In this document: piece by piece, positions 35,434 through 44,423 of the stretch
How positions within the stretch are numbered: position 1 is the first letter of the stretch
Layout: the number at the start of each line of letters is the position of its first letter
From: Rhodococcus sp. 06-462-5
GTDB lineage: Bacteria > Actinomycetota > Actinomycetes > Mycobacteriales > Mycobacteriaceae
Assembly: GCF_002258315.1 (NCBI RefSeq)
Contig: NZ_NOYD01000060.1
Location: 1-64,000 of the forward strand
Direction of reading: 5' to 3'
Length of the DNA stretch: 64,000 bases
Translations under genes and position numbers: made by a program
Notes under the pieces: generated by a model
The model's database searches: none
Seen by the model: the letters and a program-made list of their open reading frames with translations, nothing else
What the model was told of the DNA's origin: nothing

Positions 35434-37511
35434 GGTGCTGTGAGTGAAACGTTGTGCTCGTCGGTGAGGAATTCTGCGATTTCGGATCGTTTGAGTTGGA
35501 GGCGGTGACGAACATAGGGGCCCAGACGGACGGTGTCGGAGAGTTCGCGGTCGTAGGACTGCAGCGCTTCCTTCATCTGCTCGCGGTTGCCGGTGGTCAG
35601 TGCTGCGTTGCGGCAGCGCAGTGGTTGGCAGTCCGGCAGTGACGGTCCGTCTCGTCCGTCGCTTCGTCGGCAGAGCGCGCGGTCGGGGTTGTGGACGCAG
35701 GTCACGAATTCGCCTGGGTAGATGTGGGGGTCGTGACGTGCCATGTGGCGTTGCATTCGTTTGGGGTCGTTGATGACCGTGCCGTCGAATCGAACGTGAC
35801 GCTCGAATTCAGCGAGCCGTCGTTCTGCCTCGGCGGCGGCGGGTCCGGTCAGACGGTGCAGATCCGGGTTGGTGATCAGGTCGGCGAGCTTGTCGCCGCG
35901 GGCGATGTCGTCTTCGGCTTCGTCGCGGAACCCCGACTGGGAGGTGCCGGCGTAGCCCTCGAACATCTGGACGCGCACGTGGCGATATTGCAGTGCCCCG
36001 GCGATGCTCCCGCCGGGGCGTCTCGCGATGTACCAGGCCAGGGTTCGCCGGAACTGTCGGCTGCTCAGCTTCCATGCCGCGCCATTGACCTCGGGAATCC
36101 GATCGCGGTGACCGAGTTTGCTGCTGAATTTGTCGATCCAACTTACGAAGTCGGCCAGGTCGCGGTTCGTGGCAGCGGTAGATTTCACATGGTTGGGCCG
36201 CGGGCTGCCGCTTCTTCTCGAGGTCGGGGGCAGCGCAAACAGGTATTTCTCCGTCGTGGGTTGCAACCGTTCCAGGACTGCAACTGCCCGTTGTGCAGGC
36301 GCGGTAACGACCCAGGTGGCGGCGACCCCGGTGGCCTGTCGTTCACCTTTGAACGCCACTCCGGTTATCCGGTGCCTTGCGACCTTTCCGGTGTCGTCCC
36401 GCCATACCGATACGCATCCTCGCTGTAGGTGTTTGACCTCGCTGTCCCGCATGCCGGAGAGGTAGATGATCACGATGTAGCAGGCGATGTACAGCATCCT
36501 GGTGAGTTCTTCGAGTTCCGCATATCGGATCCGTCCCCGCCAGAGTTGTCCGTCCAACAGTCCGTCGATCGGTGCCCGCAGGTAGGTGTCGTCGTCGATC
36601 CCGAGCTCGGCGACGGCAGCGATGATGACCGCGCCGGCGGGCCGGGTCGGGCCGACGACCGAGCGGCCGAGATTGGCTTCGCGGCGCAGGTGACTCAAAT
36701 TCACCGTTCCTTGGTAGGCCGGAAGCGCGCGTCGTTCACCGCGATAGCGAGCTATTACCCGGGAGATCGCCGCGACGTTGGCCCGTGTGTCTGTCTGCGG
36801 CCCTCGGCGATCTTGTCCCGGCGCGGCCGGGGGTCTTTGCAGCGTGTGCCACTCTGCCCCGGCGCGGAGCACATCGGGTGCGAAATCGTCGACCCATCGC
36901 ATGGCCCAGACCAGTAGCGGTGCGTGCACCTGCTCGGGTATGCGGGCGGTCTCGTTCTCGTGTCCGTGCTGGGAGTGTCCGGACCGGGGTGTATCGAGGG
37001 CGGCGGCCGGATCGAAGGTCAAAGGATCATCGAGGTGTGCACGGCAGAGCCACAGCAGCTGAAAGGCCCGCGGAAGGTGCGCTCTGCTTCCGTCGGTGAG
37101 GCGGAGCTCGTGCACATGCTGCTTGAAGGCCCGTAGGTCGTCGCGCGTGATCGCGGAGATCGAGCGTAGGCCACGGTTGTCGACCCAGCGCAGGACCGCA
37201 CCCACTTGCCCGGACAGGTTTGCGACCGTGTCGATCGCCTTGATGCGTTCGCACCCGCGAGGACGATCCGCCCGGAGCAATGCGTAAGTAACCTGTTTCG
37301 CGACCTCGCGAAAACTCTTAGGAACATTGGTGAAGTCGATGGATATCTGCTTCTGGTGTTGTTGTCGCTGTGCGGGTCCCAGCCTCCACACCGTGTCCGA
37401 AAAGCGTGCCGTGTCTTCGAGTACCGCGCCCGGTCGCAAAGTTCGGTCCCCGAGCACCAGCGTTTCGGCAGATATCCGTGCTGGCCCGGGGTGGGGTGCT
37501 GGCAAGCTCAT
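35430..37511 (-). CDS. Tyrosine recombinase, third gene of module 2
   Basis: A 693-residue counterpart of 20104-22239. Shared landmarks: RQFRRTLAWYIARRPGGS, RHVRVQMFEGYAGTSQSGF, the IYPGEFVTCVHNPDRALC segment, and DCQPLRCRNAALTTGN. The two proteins are clearly homologous but diverged through most of their length, so the modules are not recent duplicates. ATG start overlaps the upstream stop. Confidence 0.83.
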   Translation of the reverse strand: MSLPAPHPGPARISAETLVLGDRTLRPGAVLEDTARFSDTVWRLGPAQRQQHQKQISIDFTNVPKSFREVAKQVTYALLRADRPRGCERIKAIDTVANLSGQVGAVLRWVDNRGLRSISAITRDDLRAFKQHVHELRLTDGSRAHLPRAFQLLWLCRAHLDDPLTFDPAAALDTPRSGHSQHGHENETARIPEQVHAPLLVWAMRWVDDFAPDVLRAGAEWHTLQRPPAAPGQDRRGPQTDTRANVAAISRVIARYRGERRALPAYQGTVNLSHLRREANLGRSVVGPTRPAGAVIIAAVAELGIDDDTYLRAPIDGLLDGQLWRGRIRYAELEELTRMLYIACYIVIIYLSGMRDSEVKHLQRGCVSVWRDDTGKVARHRITGVAFKGERQATGVAATWVVTAPAQRAVAVLERLQPTTEKYLFALPPTSRRSGSPRPNHVKSTAATNRDLADFVSWIDKFSSKLGHRDRIPEVNGAAWKLSSRQFRRTLAWYIARRPGGSIAGALQYRHVRVQMFEGYAGTSQSGFRDEAEDDIARGDKLADLITNPDLHRLTGPAAAEAERRLAEFERHVRFDGTVINDPKRMQRHMARHDPHIYPGEFVTCVHNPDRALCRRSDGRDGPSLPDCQPLRCRNAALTTGNREQMKEALQSYDRELSDTVRLGPYVRHRLQLKRSEIAEFLTDEHNVSLTAP

Positions 37512-39427
37512 GCGAGTTCCTTCAATCCGTCGAGCAGGTCGGCGGGTAGGTCGTCAGGTTTCGCGGCGCGGGCCTGTTCCTGTTGCGCATCAGTAAATTT
37601 GGGAAGTATCAGGCGGGTGATGATCAGCCAAGTGACGCCGTGCCGACCACACCAATCGTCGATGTCGCGTTGGTCGAGATCACGTTGAAGCCAGTCGAGC
37701 AACGAGAAAAGGTGGGGGAGGTGGCGTTCGGTGACCAACGCGTTCGGGCAGCGCAGGCAGGTCAGGAAGGACACCCCACACACTCCGCCGCCGCTGAATG
37801 GGCTGTGCTCGAAGTCCAGACACGAACTCACCAAGGTGTCCAGTTCGCCGTCGACTGCGCGCCGGATCTGATCGACCGAAACACCCAGTCCGGCGGCGGT
37901 GCCAGTTGGATCCGACACGAATGCAGCCGCCCCAGTGGGTCCGAGAATTCTCCCACGGAAGGCATGAGCATTGTGTTCTGCCTCGTGGAGTGCTTCGGTG
38001 AGTACCTCATCGGCCCAGTCACGCACCCTAGGATCGCTACGCAGGTAGTGCAGAAATGACACATCCGGCGTGTTCGTTCTCGACGCAGACCTGAGATGCC
38101 CTCCGACAGCGCGTGTTCGACGCACTTCCACCGTGGTTTTCAGACGGTTCATCGACAACACCAACGGTTCCGCCCCCGGACCATTGCCGTCGGCTGTCAG
38201 ACCATGCTGCGCAACCCACTTGCGATGCTCGAGCCATCGGCCAACCTGCAGATCGAAAGGGTCGATGTGACCGTTGGCTGCCGAGCGCGTCCGGATGAAG
38301 TCCGCTGTTCCTCGCATGTTGTCACGTGTCCAAATGGACCACACCCGTCGGCTACCGCTGAATGCTCTGCTACTGCTGGTCAACTCGTGGAGCAGTAGGA
38401 AGAAGCCGCCGGGGGTGTGCAGTCCGGAGTCGTTCGGGCCGCCCTCCCAGTGCACTGTTTCGCAGGTACGAGCCTTTCCTCGCCGGCGCTTGATCACGTT
38501 GACCGCTACCGCGCGATCCTCCAGAACGCGGTGCTCGGGCGAAAGCTCCTTGATTGTTTCGCTGTTACGGCCACTGAGTCCGACGCCCAGCACGAGCAGG
38601 GGCAGCACGTCGCGGGTCGTGAGAAATAGTTGACCGGCCTTCGTCAGCCATCCGGCCAGGTCGGTGACAGATCCGGAGACAGTGCTCGGGCGTTGCGGTG
38701 GTGTGACGGCACCGGTGCTCGCCATCTCCGCCAGATGCGCGGCTCGCTCGCGTTCTGCCGCTGAAAGCGTGTGCGGCTGCAGCTCGAACACGGACAGCAA
38801 TCGCCGCGACGACCGCAGCCGCCCGCGAAGGGCAGCGACGTCCGAACGTGCCGCTGCCATGATCGCCATGAACTCGCGGTCCGAGTATCCGGGAGCCGCG
38901 CCGGCCCCGGGTCGGTGAGGTTCATGGAAGTCACCCGGTCGCGCTACGTATTCTGCGACCTCCCAGTGCAATCGGGTGACCGGCAGGTGGCGAAGTATCA
39001 GTTTCACTGCAGCCATCTGTTGGGTCACGCGCGTCGCAGTGGTTCTTTTGAGCTGCAGTGCGCGATAGTGCTCGAGATTCGCCACCGTCACTCGGTCCAA
39101 ACAGACAGGCGGCTGTGGGAGATCGCCGAGGAACCTCAGGAAACGCTGCAGAGTGATCCACCCGTTGTCGGCACCCGAACGGGTGCGCACCTGACCCACC
39201 GGCCCGATTCGAGCCGCCCATGCGACAGCCAGATCGGCGTGAAGCTCAGGGCAGGGCAACCGCGCGAACGAATAGTGCGCTGTCCTGTTGTCCTCGCCGT
39301 AGAACCGCACAACCGGCGGGTCGCCTGCTGATTGCTCGGTGACATCGGGCTGGTAGTAGCCATCTGGATGCGGTGCCACGTGATGCAGTCCCGCACGGCG
39401 CACTTGGCCGTTGATCGGCTCAGACAA
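37508..39427 (-). CDS. Tyrosine recombinase, second gene of module 2 (TnpB-like)
   Basis: A 639-residue counterpart of 22236-24044, sharing VEVRRTRAVGGHLRSASRTN and a Cys motif (VSFLTCLRCPNALV). The frame is open to TTG 39475, but by analogy with module 1 I start at TTG 39427, which overlaps the upstream stop by 8 nt and gives MSEPINGQ. Start moderately sure. Confidence 0.78.
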   Translation of the reverse strand: MSEPINGQVRRAGLHHVAPHPDGYYQPDVTEQSAGDPPVVRFYGEDNRTAHYSFARLPCPELHADLAVAWAARIGPVGQVRTRSGADNGWITLQRFLRFLGDLPQPPVCLDRVTVANLEHYRALQLKRTTATRVTQQMAAVKLILRHLPVTRLHWEVAEYVARPGDFHEPHRPGAGAAPGYSDREFMAIMAAARSDVAALRGRLRSSRRLLSVFELQPHTLSAAERERAAHLAEMASTGAVTPPQRPSTVSGSVTDLAGWLTKAGQLFLTTRDVLPLLVLGVGLSGRNSETIKELSPEHRVLEDRAVAVNVIKRRRGKARTCETVHWEGGPNDSGLHTPGGFFLLLHELTSSSRAFSGSRRVWSIWTRDNMRGTADFIRTRSAANGHIDPFDLQVGRWLEHRKWVAQHGLTADGNGPGAEPLVLSMNRLKTTVEVRRTRAVGGHLRSASRTNTPDVSFLHYLRSDPRVRDWADEVLTEALHEAEHNAHAFRGRILGPTGAAAFVSDPTGTAAGLGVSVDQIRRAVDGELDTLVSSCLDFEHSPFSGGGVCGVSFLTCLRCPNALVTERHLPHLFSLLDWLQRDLDQRDIDDWCGRHGVTWLIITRLILPKFTDAQQEQARAAKPDDLPADLLDGLKELA

Positions 39428-40901
39428 CGCAATTGTCCGCGCAGGATAAGTCGGGGTCGACTCGCTTCTCGACAACGGTGGGCTCCCACCCGTCGGGGAC
39501 CAACGCCACGCGCGTCTCCATCTCCAATTCCGAGAGGGTGTGCAGGTAGATCTGTGTCGTCTCGATCGAGCGATGCCCCAATCGAATGCGGATCCAGTTC
39601 AGCGGGTCGCCGAACACACGTTGGTACGTCTCGCGCTGAGGTCCCGACATCGGTGTCAGCTCCTTGATATGCCCGCGCCACAGTTGTTCGAGAGTGATCA
39701 CGGCAAACGAATGCCGAAGCATGTGCGGATGACACCGGATCGGGACCTCGCGGCGCACACAGCGGCGGTTTGCTGTCTTGAACACTTCCTGCCACGCGGA
39801 CGGCTTGCTCGGAAGACCGTCCTCGTTGATCCACAGGGCAATTGGCTCCAAGCCCTCGCGGCACTCGATGAAAGTACGGCGCCGCTCGTCGTGGGTGAGC
39901 TTGGCAGCGTCGACCCGTTCGCCGCCGATTCGAACGAACGGCCGAAGCCGATTGGCAACGATCAGCGGACTCCGAATCTGCTCGTACGCGCCGTTCGCCT
40001 GGGCCATCTCGATGGCTTCCGCCCGCTCTATCGCGATGTAGTTCCATACCTCGGTCAACGTCGACATCGGGAAGTAGATGTGGCGGGCCGATCCACCCTT
40101 GGCGATACTCCGCGGAAGCCACGATCGAACGTTCAACGTGCCCGCTACTGGGTGAGGGAATTCGAACACACTCAAGCTTGTCTGCTCGGACAACCGTAAA
40201 CCGGTGCGAATCATCAGGTCGCAATAAGCCCCGTTCCGTGAGGCAAACCGTCCGCGGAACGCCGGATCCGGCAACCCTGCCATGTCGAAACCTCGGACAC
40301 CTATATCGCGCCACCGCCGATACGTGGCCGGTGGGAGCCACGCGACGTCATTGACTCGGCCCCTGTGCGATGACTCTGCCGGTGTTTGACCGCGGGGTCT
40401 CCGTGGATCTCGGCTGCGAGATAGGCGCTGCACGAACGGGTTACATGCGGCGTGCCCGCGTACGACTGCCCAGCGATAGAACTGGTTCACCGTCGCTACC
40501 TCACGGTCCCACGTCGTAGCTTCTACTCGTGCGCCCGCCGGGTCGAGCAATCGCCAATGCTTGTACGCATCACGATCGCCTGGCGTTGCATCAGTCCATG
40601 ATCTCTGGGATCGGTTGTCCCATAGGAATTTCAGGAACCGTTTCAGGTCGTACGCATACGCTGCCTGGGTGGTCGGCGGTGCGTTGATCAACTCCGTGGT
40701 GAAAAAGTCGTTCAGGCGTACGTCGTATCGTCCGGACGGATCGATCAGGTACGGAGTGCCATCCGGCGTTTTGCCGGTGTGAGGCAATCTGTCGAGATCC
40801 TCCGATTCAGCCCCCGGGTCGTTCACTGACCGAGGTATAGGCAACTGCTGACGAGTGAAAAACAGTCGCCAGCCCAATACGCCGGAACCCCCCGAATGCA
40901 C
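39420..40901 (-). CDS. Tyrosine recombinase, first gene of module 2 (TnpA/XerD-like)
   Basis: A 493-residue integrase-family protein with MLRHSFAV (Arg396, His397), RIRLGHRS, and nucleophile Tyr452 in TTQIYLHTL, so all visible catalytic residues are intact. The N-terminal region includes AAYAYDLKRFLKFLWD, a typical core-binding arm. First gene of the second module. Upstream (40902-41031) there is only a short spacer before an unrelated convergent-orientation gene end. Confidence 0.9.
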   Translation of the reverse strand: MHSGGSGVLGWRLFFTRQQLPIPRSVNDPGAESEDLDRLPHTGKTPDGTPYLIDPSGRYDVRLNDFFTTELINAPPTTQAAYAYDLKRFLKFLWDNRSQRSWTDATPGDRDAYKHWRLLDPAGARVEATTWDREVATVNQFYRWAVVRGHAACNPFVQRLSRSRDPRRPRGQTPAESSHRGRVNDVAWLPPATYRRWRDIGVRGFDMAGLPDPAFRGRFASRNGAYCDLMIRTGLRLSEQTSLSVFEFPHPVAGTLNVRSWLPRSIAKGGSARHIYFPMSTLTEVWNYIAIERAEAIEMAQANGAYEQIRSPLIVANRLRPFVRIGGERVDAAKLTHDERRRTFIECREGLEPIALWINEDGLPSKPSAWQEVFKTANRRCVRREVPIRCHPHMLRHSFAVITLEQLWRGHIKELTPMSGPQRETYQRVFGDPLNWIRIRLGHRSIETTQIYLHTLSELEMETRVALVPDGWEPTVVEKRVDPDLSCADNCVV

Positions 40902-41031
40902 AGCCGCAAGCTATCACCGATACCTGCGGACAAAGTTCAGAACCGCATAACGCCTCGATCACCAATGGTGCCCCGCCGACGCCGCCCAGCCCGTCGAGTA
41001 GCTACCGGAGCGGGGTGTTCGGGCTGGCCGA

Positions 41032-42936
41032 TCAGTCTTGTTCTGTAATCGGTGTTTTCCGATGGGCAAGTGCGTTACTCATCAACGCATCCATCCATTC
41101 CCGTGTCATGTCCAAGCCTGAGTGGTTTTCCAGCAGTTCAGCGGCGGTAGCCGCCACCTTCTGTGAGAATAGAGCCAGAATGCTGATTGACTCGTGCGCC
41201 ACCAGAGTCGTCACCACATTCAGTGCGTCACCACGCGCGCGTTGCAAGGCGTACGGCTCGTGAGCGTCGAGCTGCAAGTCCTTCAGGAGCTCTCTTGCGC
41301 CTTCCCAGTTAGGCTTTTTGTGGGCGTGCGCGTATGCGCCCAATACTCGATTCCAAGCCGACAGTCGACTCCACCCGGCGGTCTCTATCCACCGCTGGGG
41401 CTTGTTGTGTACGGATTTTTCAAGGCGCTGCGCTTTCTCCGGTTTCGTCCGGTGGACTCTTGATCGAGCGATTTGTTCGAGCGTGCATCGAAGCGAGGCC
41501 ATCGCCCGGTCGTCGTCTTCCAACCACAGCCAGTATGCGGACCGCAACGTCGACGACACCAGAGCCAGTGGAGTCGATGCTGCTGGTAGCAGAGGACCGT
41601 TGCGTGTCCACAGAGCAGCAAGAGCTGCCAACTCGGCAACCACGATGTAGTTCGTCCCGCGCGAGGCCACCGAGTCAATGTTGAAATCGTCGCCTAGTTC
41701 GTCTCGCTCGGCGGCGAGGGCTCGTAGCGCAAACGATGCACTCGCCTGGCGATGAGCGCCGAAGGCTAAAGTCGCAAGCTCGTCGTCCCGATACAAGCGA
41801 CCTGCGGGCCGATGATTCCAGGCCAGCGACTCGTACGTGGATCGTTGATCGTCTAGGTAGCGAACAAACACCGGCAAGAGGCCTTCATCGGGCGACAATG
41901 GCATGACTGTAGGCAATCTCGGCAGTACGAACGATGCCGAATAAGGGAGGGCATCATCTGGTGGTTCTTCACACGCGACGTCAGCCGACGGCCGTACGGC
42001 AAGGTTGATACTTGCTATCAACGTCACGGCGTCCTCGGGATCGCCCTGCCGATACAGGCCAGCAGCCGTCATGTACTGGATCTGGGTAAGGCTCAAGCTC
42101 AACGCGTCCGCTATGCAGTCCACCGCGCCGTATACGACACTTGGTACATCGAATCTGCTCAGGAGCGCGGCCGACTCCCACCACATGGCTTCCTCGAAGA
42201 GTCGCGCATGCATTATTTCGCTGAGAACGCCGTAGACGACGGCTGGGCATACTTCACGTCCGTTCGCCAGGACGACGTGCTTATGAGGTGCGGTTGGCTC
42301 CTCTGTGCTTGCGGAGCTGTCGTCGCCCTCGATATCTTGCGCAGTAGTCGGGTCTGCGTCGCCCTCGATGTTGGATGATTCCGGCGGTGCGCCAGGATTT
42401 GGCATGCGCTCGGCGTATGCGGTCCACGCACGCGCGATGAAGTCCTCCACTTTTTCAGACGGATGTTGCTCGACTCCGACGACAGGTGCCATGACCGCAG
42501 TCCATCGTTCGAGTTGTTGTCGGGCGATCGTGGCAGCGGCCACCACTTGTCCTGCGAGAAGCAGTCGGGTGGCCGCGACGCAGCTGTCCACTCCCCAACC
42601 GAGGTCGTGAGGCCATTTGCCATAATAGGCTGACGGTGCGCGATCCAAAGTGAGGTTCAGCTTGCGATGCGCGATATCCAGTATTGCTATCGGTGCCAGA
42701 AAAAGGATTGCTTCGAATCGGAATCCATCCGGCAGCTTCTCCGTGTTCTTCATCCTGACGTTGTGGCGCGCAATCAGAGTCTCGGCCAATCGATCGGGTC
42801 CAGATCCGCACATGCGCTCGTAATCGCGCACTTTGGTGCCGACTCGCCGTCCACGGTCATCTTTGCGCTTCGCTTTGCGTTCTGCGCTGCTCAGATGGTC
42901 CATATCGCCAGGCGACGGAATGCTTGCTCTGTCCAT
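41032..42936 (-). CDS. Large hypothetical protein
   Basis: A 634-residue, mostly helical protein of unknown family. The N terminus is highly charged (SSAERKAKRKDDRGRRVGTK). An acidic linker near residues 180-215 (DADPTTAQDIEGDDSSASTEE) separates two helical halves. The C-terminal half has repeated Ala/Leu-rich helices reminiscent of TPR-like folds. No signal peptide or enzyme motif. It stands alone upstream of recombinase module 2 and may be cargo. Confidence 0.65.
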   Translation of the reverse strand: MDRASIPSPGDMDHLSSAERKAKRKDDRGRRVGTKVRDYERMCGSGPDRLAETLIARHNVRMKNTEKLPDGFRFEAILFLAPIAILDIAHRKLNLTLDRAPSAYYGKWPHDLGWGVDSCVAATRLLLAGQVVAAATIARQQLERWTAVMAPVVGVEQHPSEKVEDFIARAWTAYAERMPNPGAPPESSNIEGDADPTTAQDIEGDDSSASTEEPTAPHKHVVLANGREVCPAVVYGVLSEIMHARLFEEAMWWESAALLSRFDVPSVVYGAVDCIADALSLSLTQIQYMTAAGLYRQGDPEDAVTLIASINLAVRPSADVACEEPPDDALPYSASFVLPRLPTVMPLSPDEGLLPVFVRYLDDQRSTYESLAWNHRPAGRLYRDDELATLAFGAHRQASASFALRALAAERDELGDDFNIDSVASRGTNYIVVAELAALAALWTRNGPLLPAASTPLALVSSTLRSAYWLWLEDDDRAMASLRCTLEQIARSRVHRTKPEKAQRLEKSVHNKPQRWIETAGWSRLSAWNRVLGAYAHAHKKPNWEGARELLKDLQLDAHEPYALQRARGDALNVVTTLVAHESISILALFSQKVAATAAELLENHSGLDMTREWMDALMSNALAHRKTPITEQD

Positions 42937-43214
42937 TCGTGCAGCCTACGAGGTCGAGCAATGCTAGGTCGCCGAATGCAGTCAGCCAGCTGTAGAGTGG
43001 TCCCAGCATGCACGACGCCTCCGGGGTGATTGAGGCGAGGTCTTGAATCGTTTTGGCCGGTGATCCGGGAAGTGCTATCGCAGGTATCGAAGCGGTCAAT
43101 TCCGTAAGGTCTGCCGGGCAGCGGCGCGGCAGAATTGATGCGACAATAGGACTACTTAAAGTATCTGCCTTCTACTCTTCGCAGAGTTCGTTCTCATCGT
43201 TTGGAGGAATGGGT

Positions 43215-43249
43215 TGCTCAAGCGAAAAGGTGAATTACCTGCTATAATT
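43215..43249 (+). promoter_or_regulatory. Extended -10 promoter for the small-peptide gene
   Basis: TGC-TATAAT (43241-43249) is a perfect extended -10 element, striking in high-GC DNA. A TTGCTC hexamer lies at 43215 but with too long a spacer (23 bp), so the promoter probably depends on the extended -10. The remainder of the 368-bp gap 42937-43304 shows nothing else I can support. Confidence 0.6.
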
Positions 43250-43304
43250 GGTGGATGCCGGAAAAGCATCGGTAAATCTATTGAATGGAGGATCTATTTG
43301 AATC

Positions 43305-43445
43305 ATGATAGATAAATTATACACCTTAGCGGCGATCATTGTTGCCGTGACAGAAGTAATTAAGGCAACAACGGGATTGGTTGTAGCAGCGTCTACATTG
43401 ATCCCTTCGATATTAATGTTGATTTGCATTATTGCGGCGCTTTAA
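43305..43445 (+). CDS. 46-residue hydrophobic peptide, possible bacteriocin-, holin- or toxin-like
   Basis: ATG 43305 to TAA 43445, preceded by GGAGG at 43287. It is framed by a clear promoter and terminator, so it is a complete independent transcription unit. The peptide (MIDKLYTLAAIIVAV..., ending IIAAL) has two hydrophobic segments around a Thr-rich middle and only a few charged residues. Base composition is much richer in A/T than its neighbours, which suggests recent transfer. It might be a membrane-active peptide such as a leaderless bacteriocin, a small holin or a type I toxin; nothing in the sequence decides among them. Confidence 0.65.
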   Translation: MIDKLYTLAAIIVAVTEVIKATTGLVVAASTLIPSILMLICIIAAL

Positions 43446-43456
43446 TCGATGGAAAG

Positions 43457-43490
43457 ACCCGTCACTCGACCTAGGGTGGCGGGTTTTCTG
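43457..43490 (+). terminator. Rho-independent terminator of the small-peptide gene
   Basis: ACCCGTCAC (43457-43465) pairs with GTGGCGGGT (43476-43484), with one G-U pair, around a 10-base loop and runs directly into TTTT. It starts 12 bp after the peptide stop codon. Confidence 0.85.
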
Positions 43491-43688
43491 TATCTGTAAT
43501 GTCGGTTTTCATGGTCGTGTTTTCGTTTCGGTCGGTCAGTGGTTAAGAATGCTGGTCGTGGCGACTTCGGCCAAGACGTCAATCCTGACAGACAGAATAG
43601 GCCTCTAAAATTCCAAATCCCACGCACGTTACAGCGTTCCGAGCAGTTCCATCCAGGGATAAAGCCGAGAGGTCAACCGGCCGGTGAA

Positions 43689-44423
43689 CTAGCGAGTTCC
43701 TGAACGGGTAGTCGAACTGGAGTAGTTTGCGATACGTTGGGTCAGCTGTTCTGCGACCGCCTCGGTGGAGGCGGGGTTCTGTCCGGTGATGAGCGTGTCG
43801 GTGATTTCGATGTGCTGCTGCCACGGGTGTCCTGCGGTGTACGTGCCGCCCCGGCGCTGGATTTCCTGCTCGACGGTGAAGGGGAGCGTGCCGAGCAGTC
43901 CTACATCGGCTTCCTCTTGGTCCGAGAAACTCGTCATCGTCAGGGCTGCATACGGCCACGTTGCTCCGGATGCTGTGTCGGCAAGCAACGCCGCAGTTCC
44001 ATGGCAGACCGTCGCGATCGGGGTCCCCTCCCGTCGGAGCGCGCGGAGAAACTCTCCAACGTGAGAGTTCTTGTGCAGGTCCACCACTGGCCCGTAGCCG
44101 CCGGGCACAAAGATCCCGTCGACGGTAGAGGGGTCAACCGTTTCGAGCGCGGCCGGCGCGCGCAAATTTTCGCTCAGACCGGATAGGTACGTTCTGTACC
44201 CGTCAGGGTCTGGGCTGTGAGGGGCGTGCATGCTGTCGGGCTCGACGTGCGCAGCGCCGCCGCCGGGTGTCGCGATGATCGTCCGTATGTTTGCGGCCGT
44301 GAAGATTCGATGGGCTGTGATGAACTCTTCGGCCCAGAAGCCGCATGGTTGAGTGGAGCCGTCATTGAGCGTCAGAATGTGGGCTTCGGACAGCAGGATC
44401 GTGATGGTCGACGTTGGTGTCAC
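43689..44423 (-). CDS. DJ-1/PfpI-family protein (glutamine amidotransferase-like)
   Basis: A 244-residue class I amidotransferase-like protein. The nucleophile elbow is ATVCHGTAALL with the catalytic Cys, preceded by DGIFVPGGYGP, and it has an FWAEEF motif near the N terminus. This pattern fits the Hsp31/DJ-1 group: glyoxalase III-like, deglycase-like or isonitrile-hydratase-like enzymes. GTG 44423 overlaps the cupin stop, so it is the last gene of a coupled operon. Confidence 0.82.
   Translation of the reverse strand: MTPTSTITILLSEAHILTLNDGSTQPCGFWAEEFITAHRIFTAANIRTIIATPGGGAAHVEPDSMHAPHSPDPDGYRTYLSGLSENLRAPAALETVDPSTVDGIFVPGGYGPVVDLHKNSHVGEFLRALRREGTPIATVCHGTAALLADTASGATWPYAALTMTSFSDQEEADVGLLGTLPFTVEQEIQRRGGTYTAGHPWQQHIEITDTLITGQNPASTEAVAEQLTQRIANYSSSTTRSGTR

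Noticed and set aside
42857..43099. 80-codon minus-strand ORF before the large hypothetical gene
   Set aside because: It overlaps that gene's start out of frame, has no ribosome site and no family; at most it is debris.
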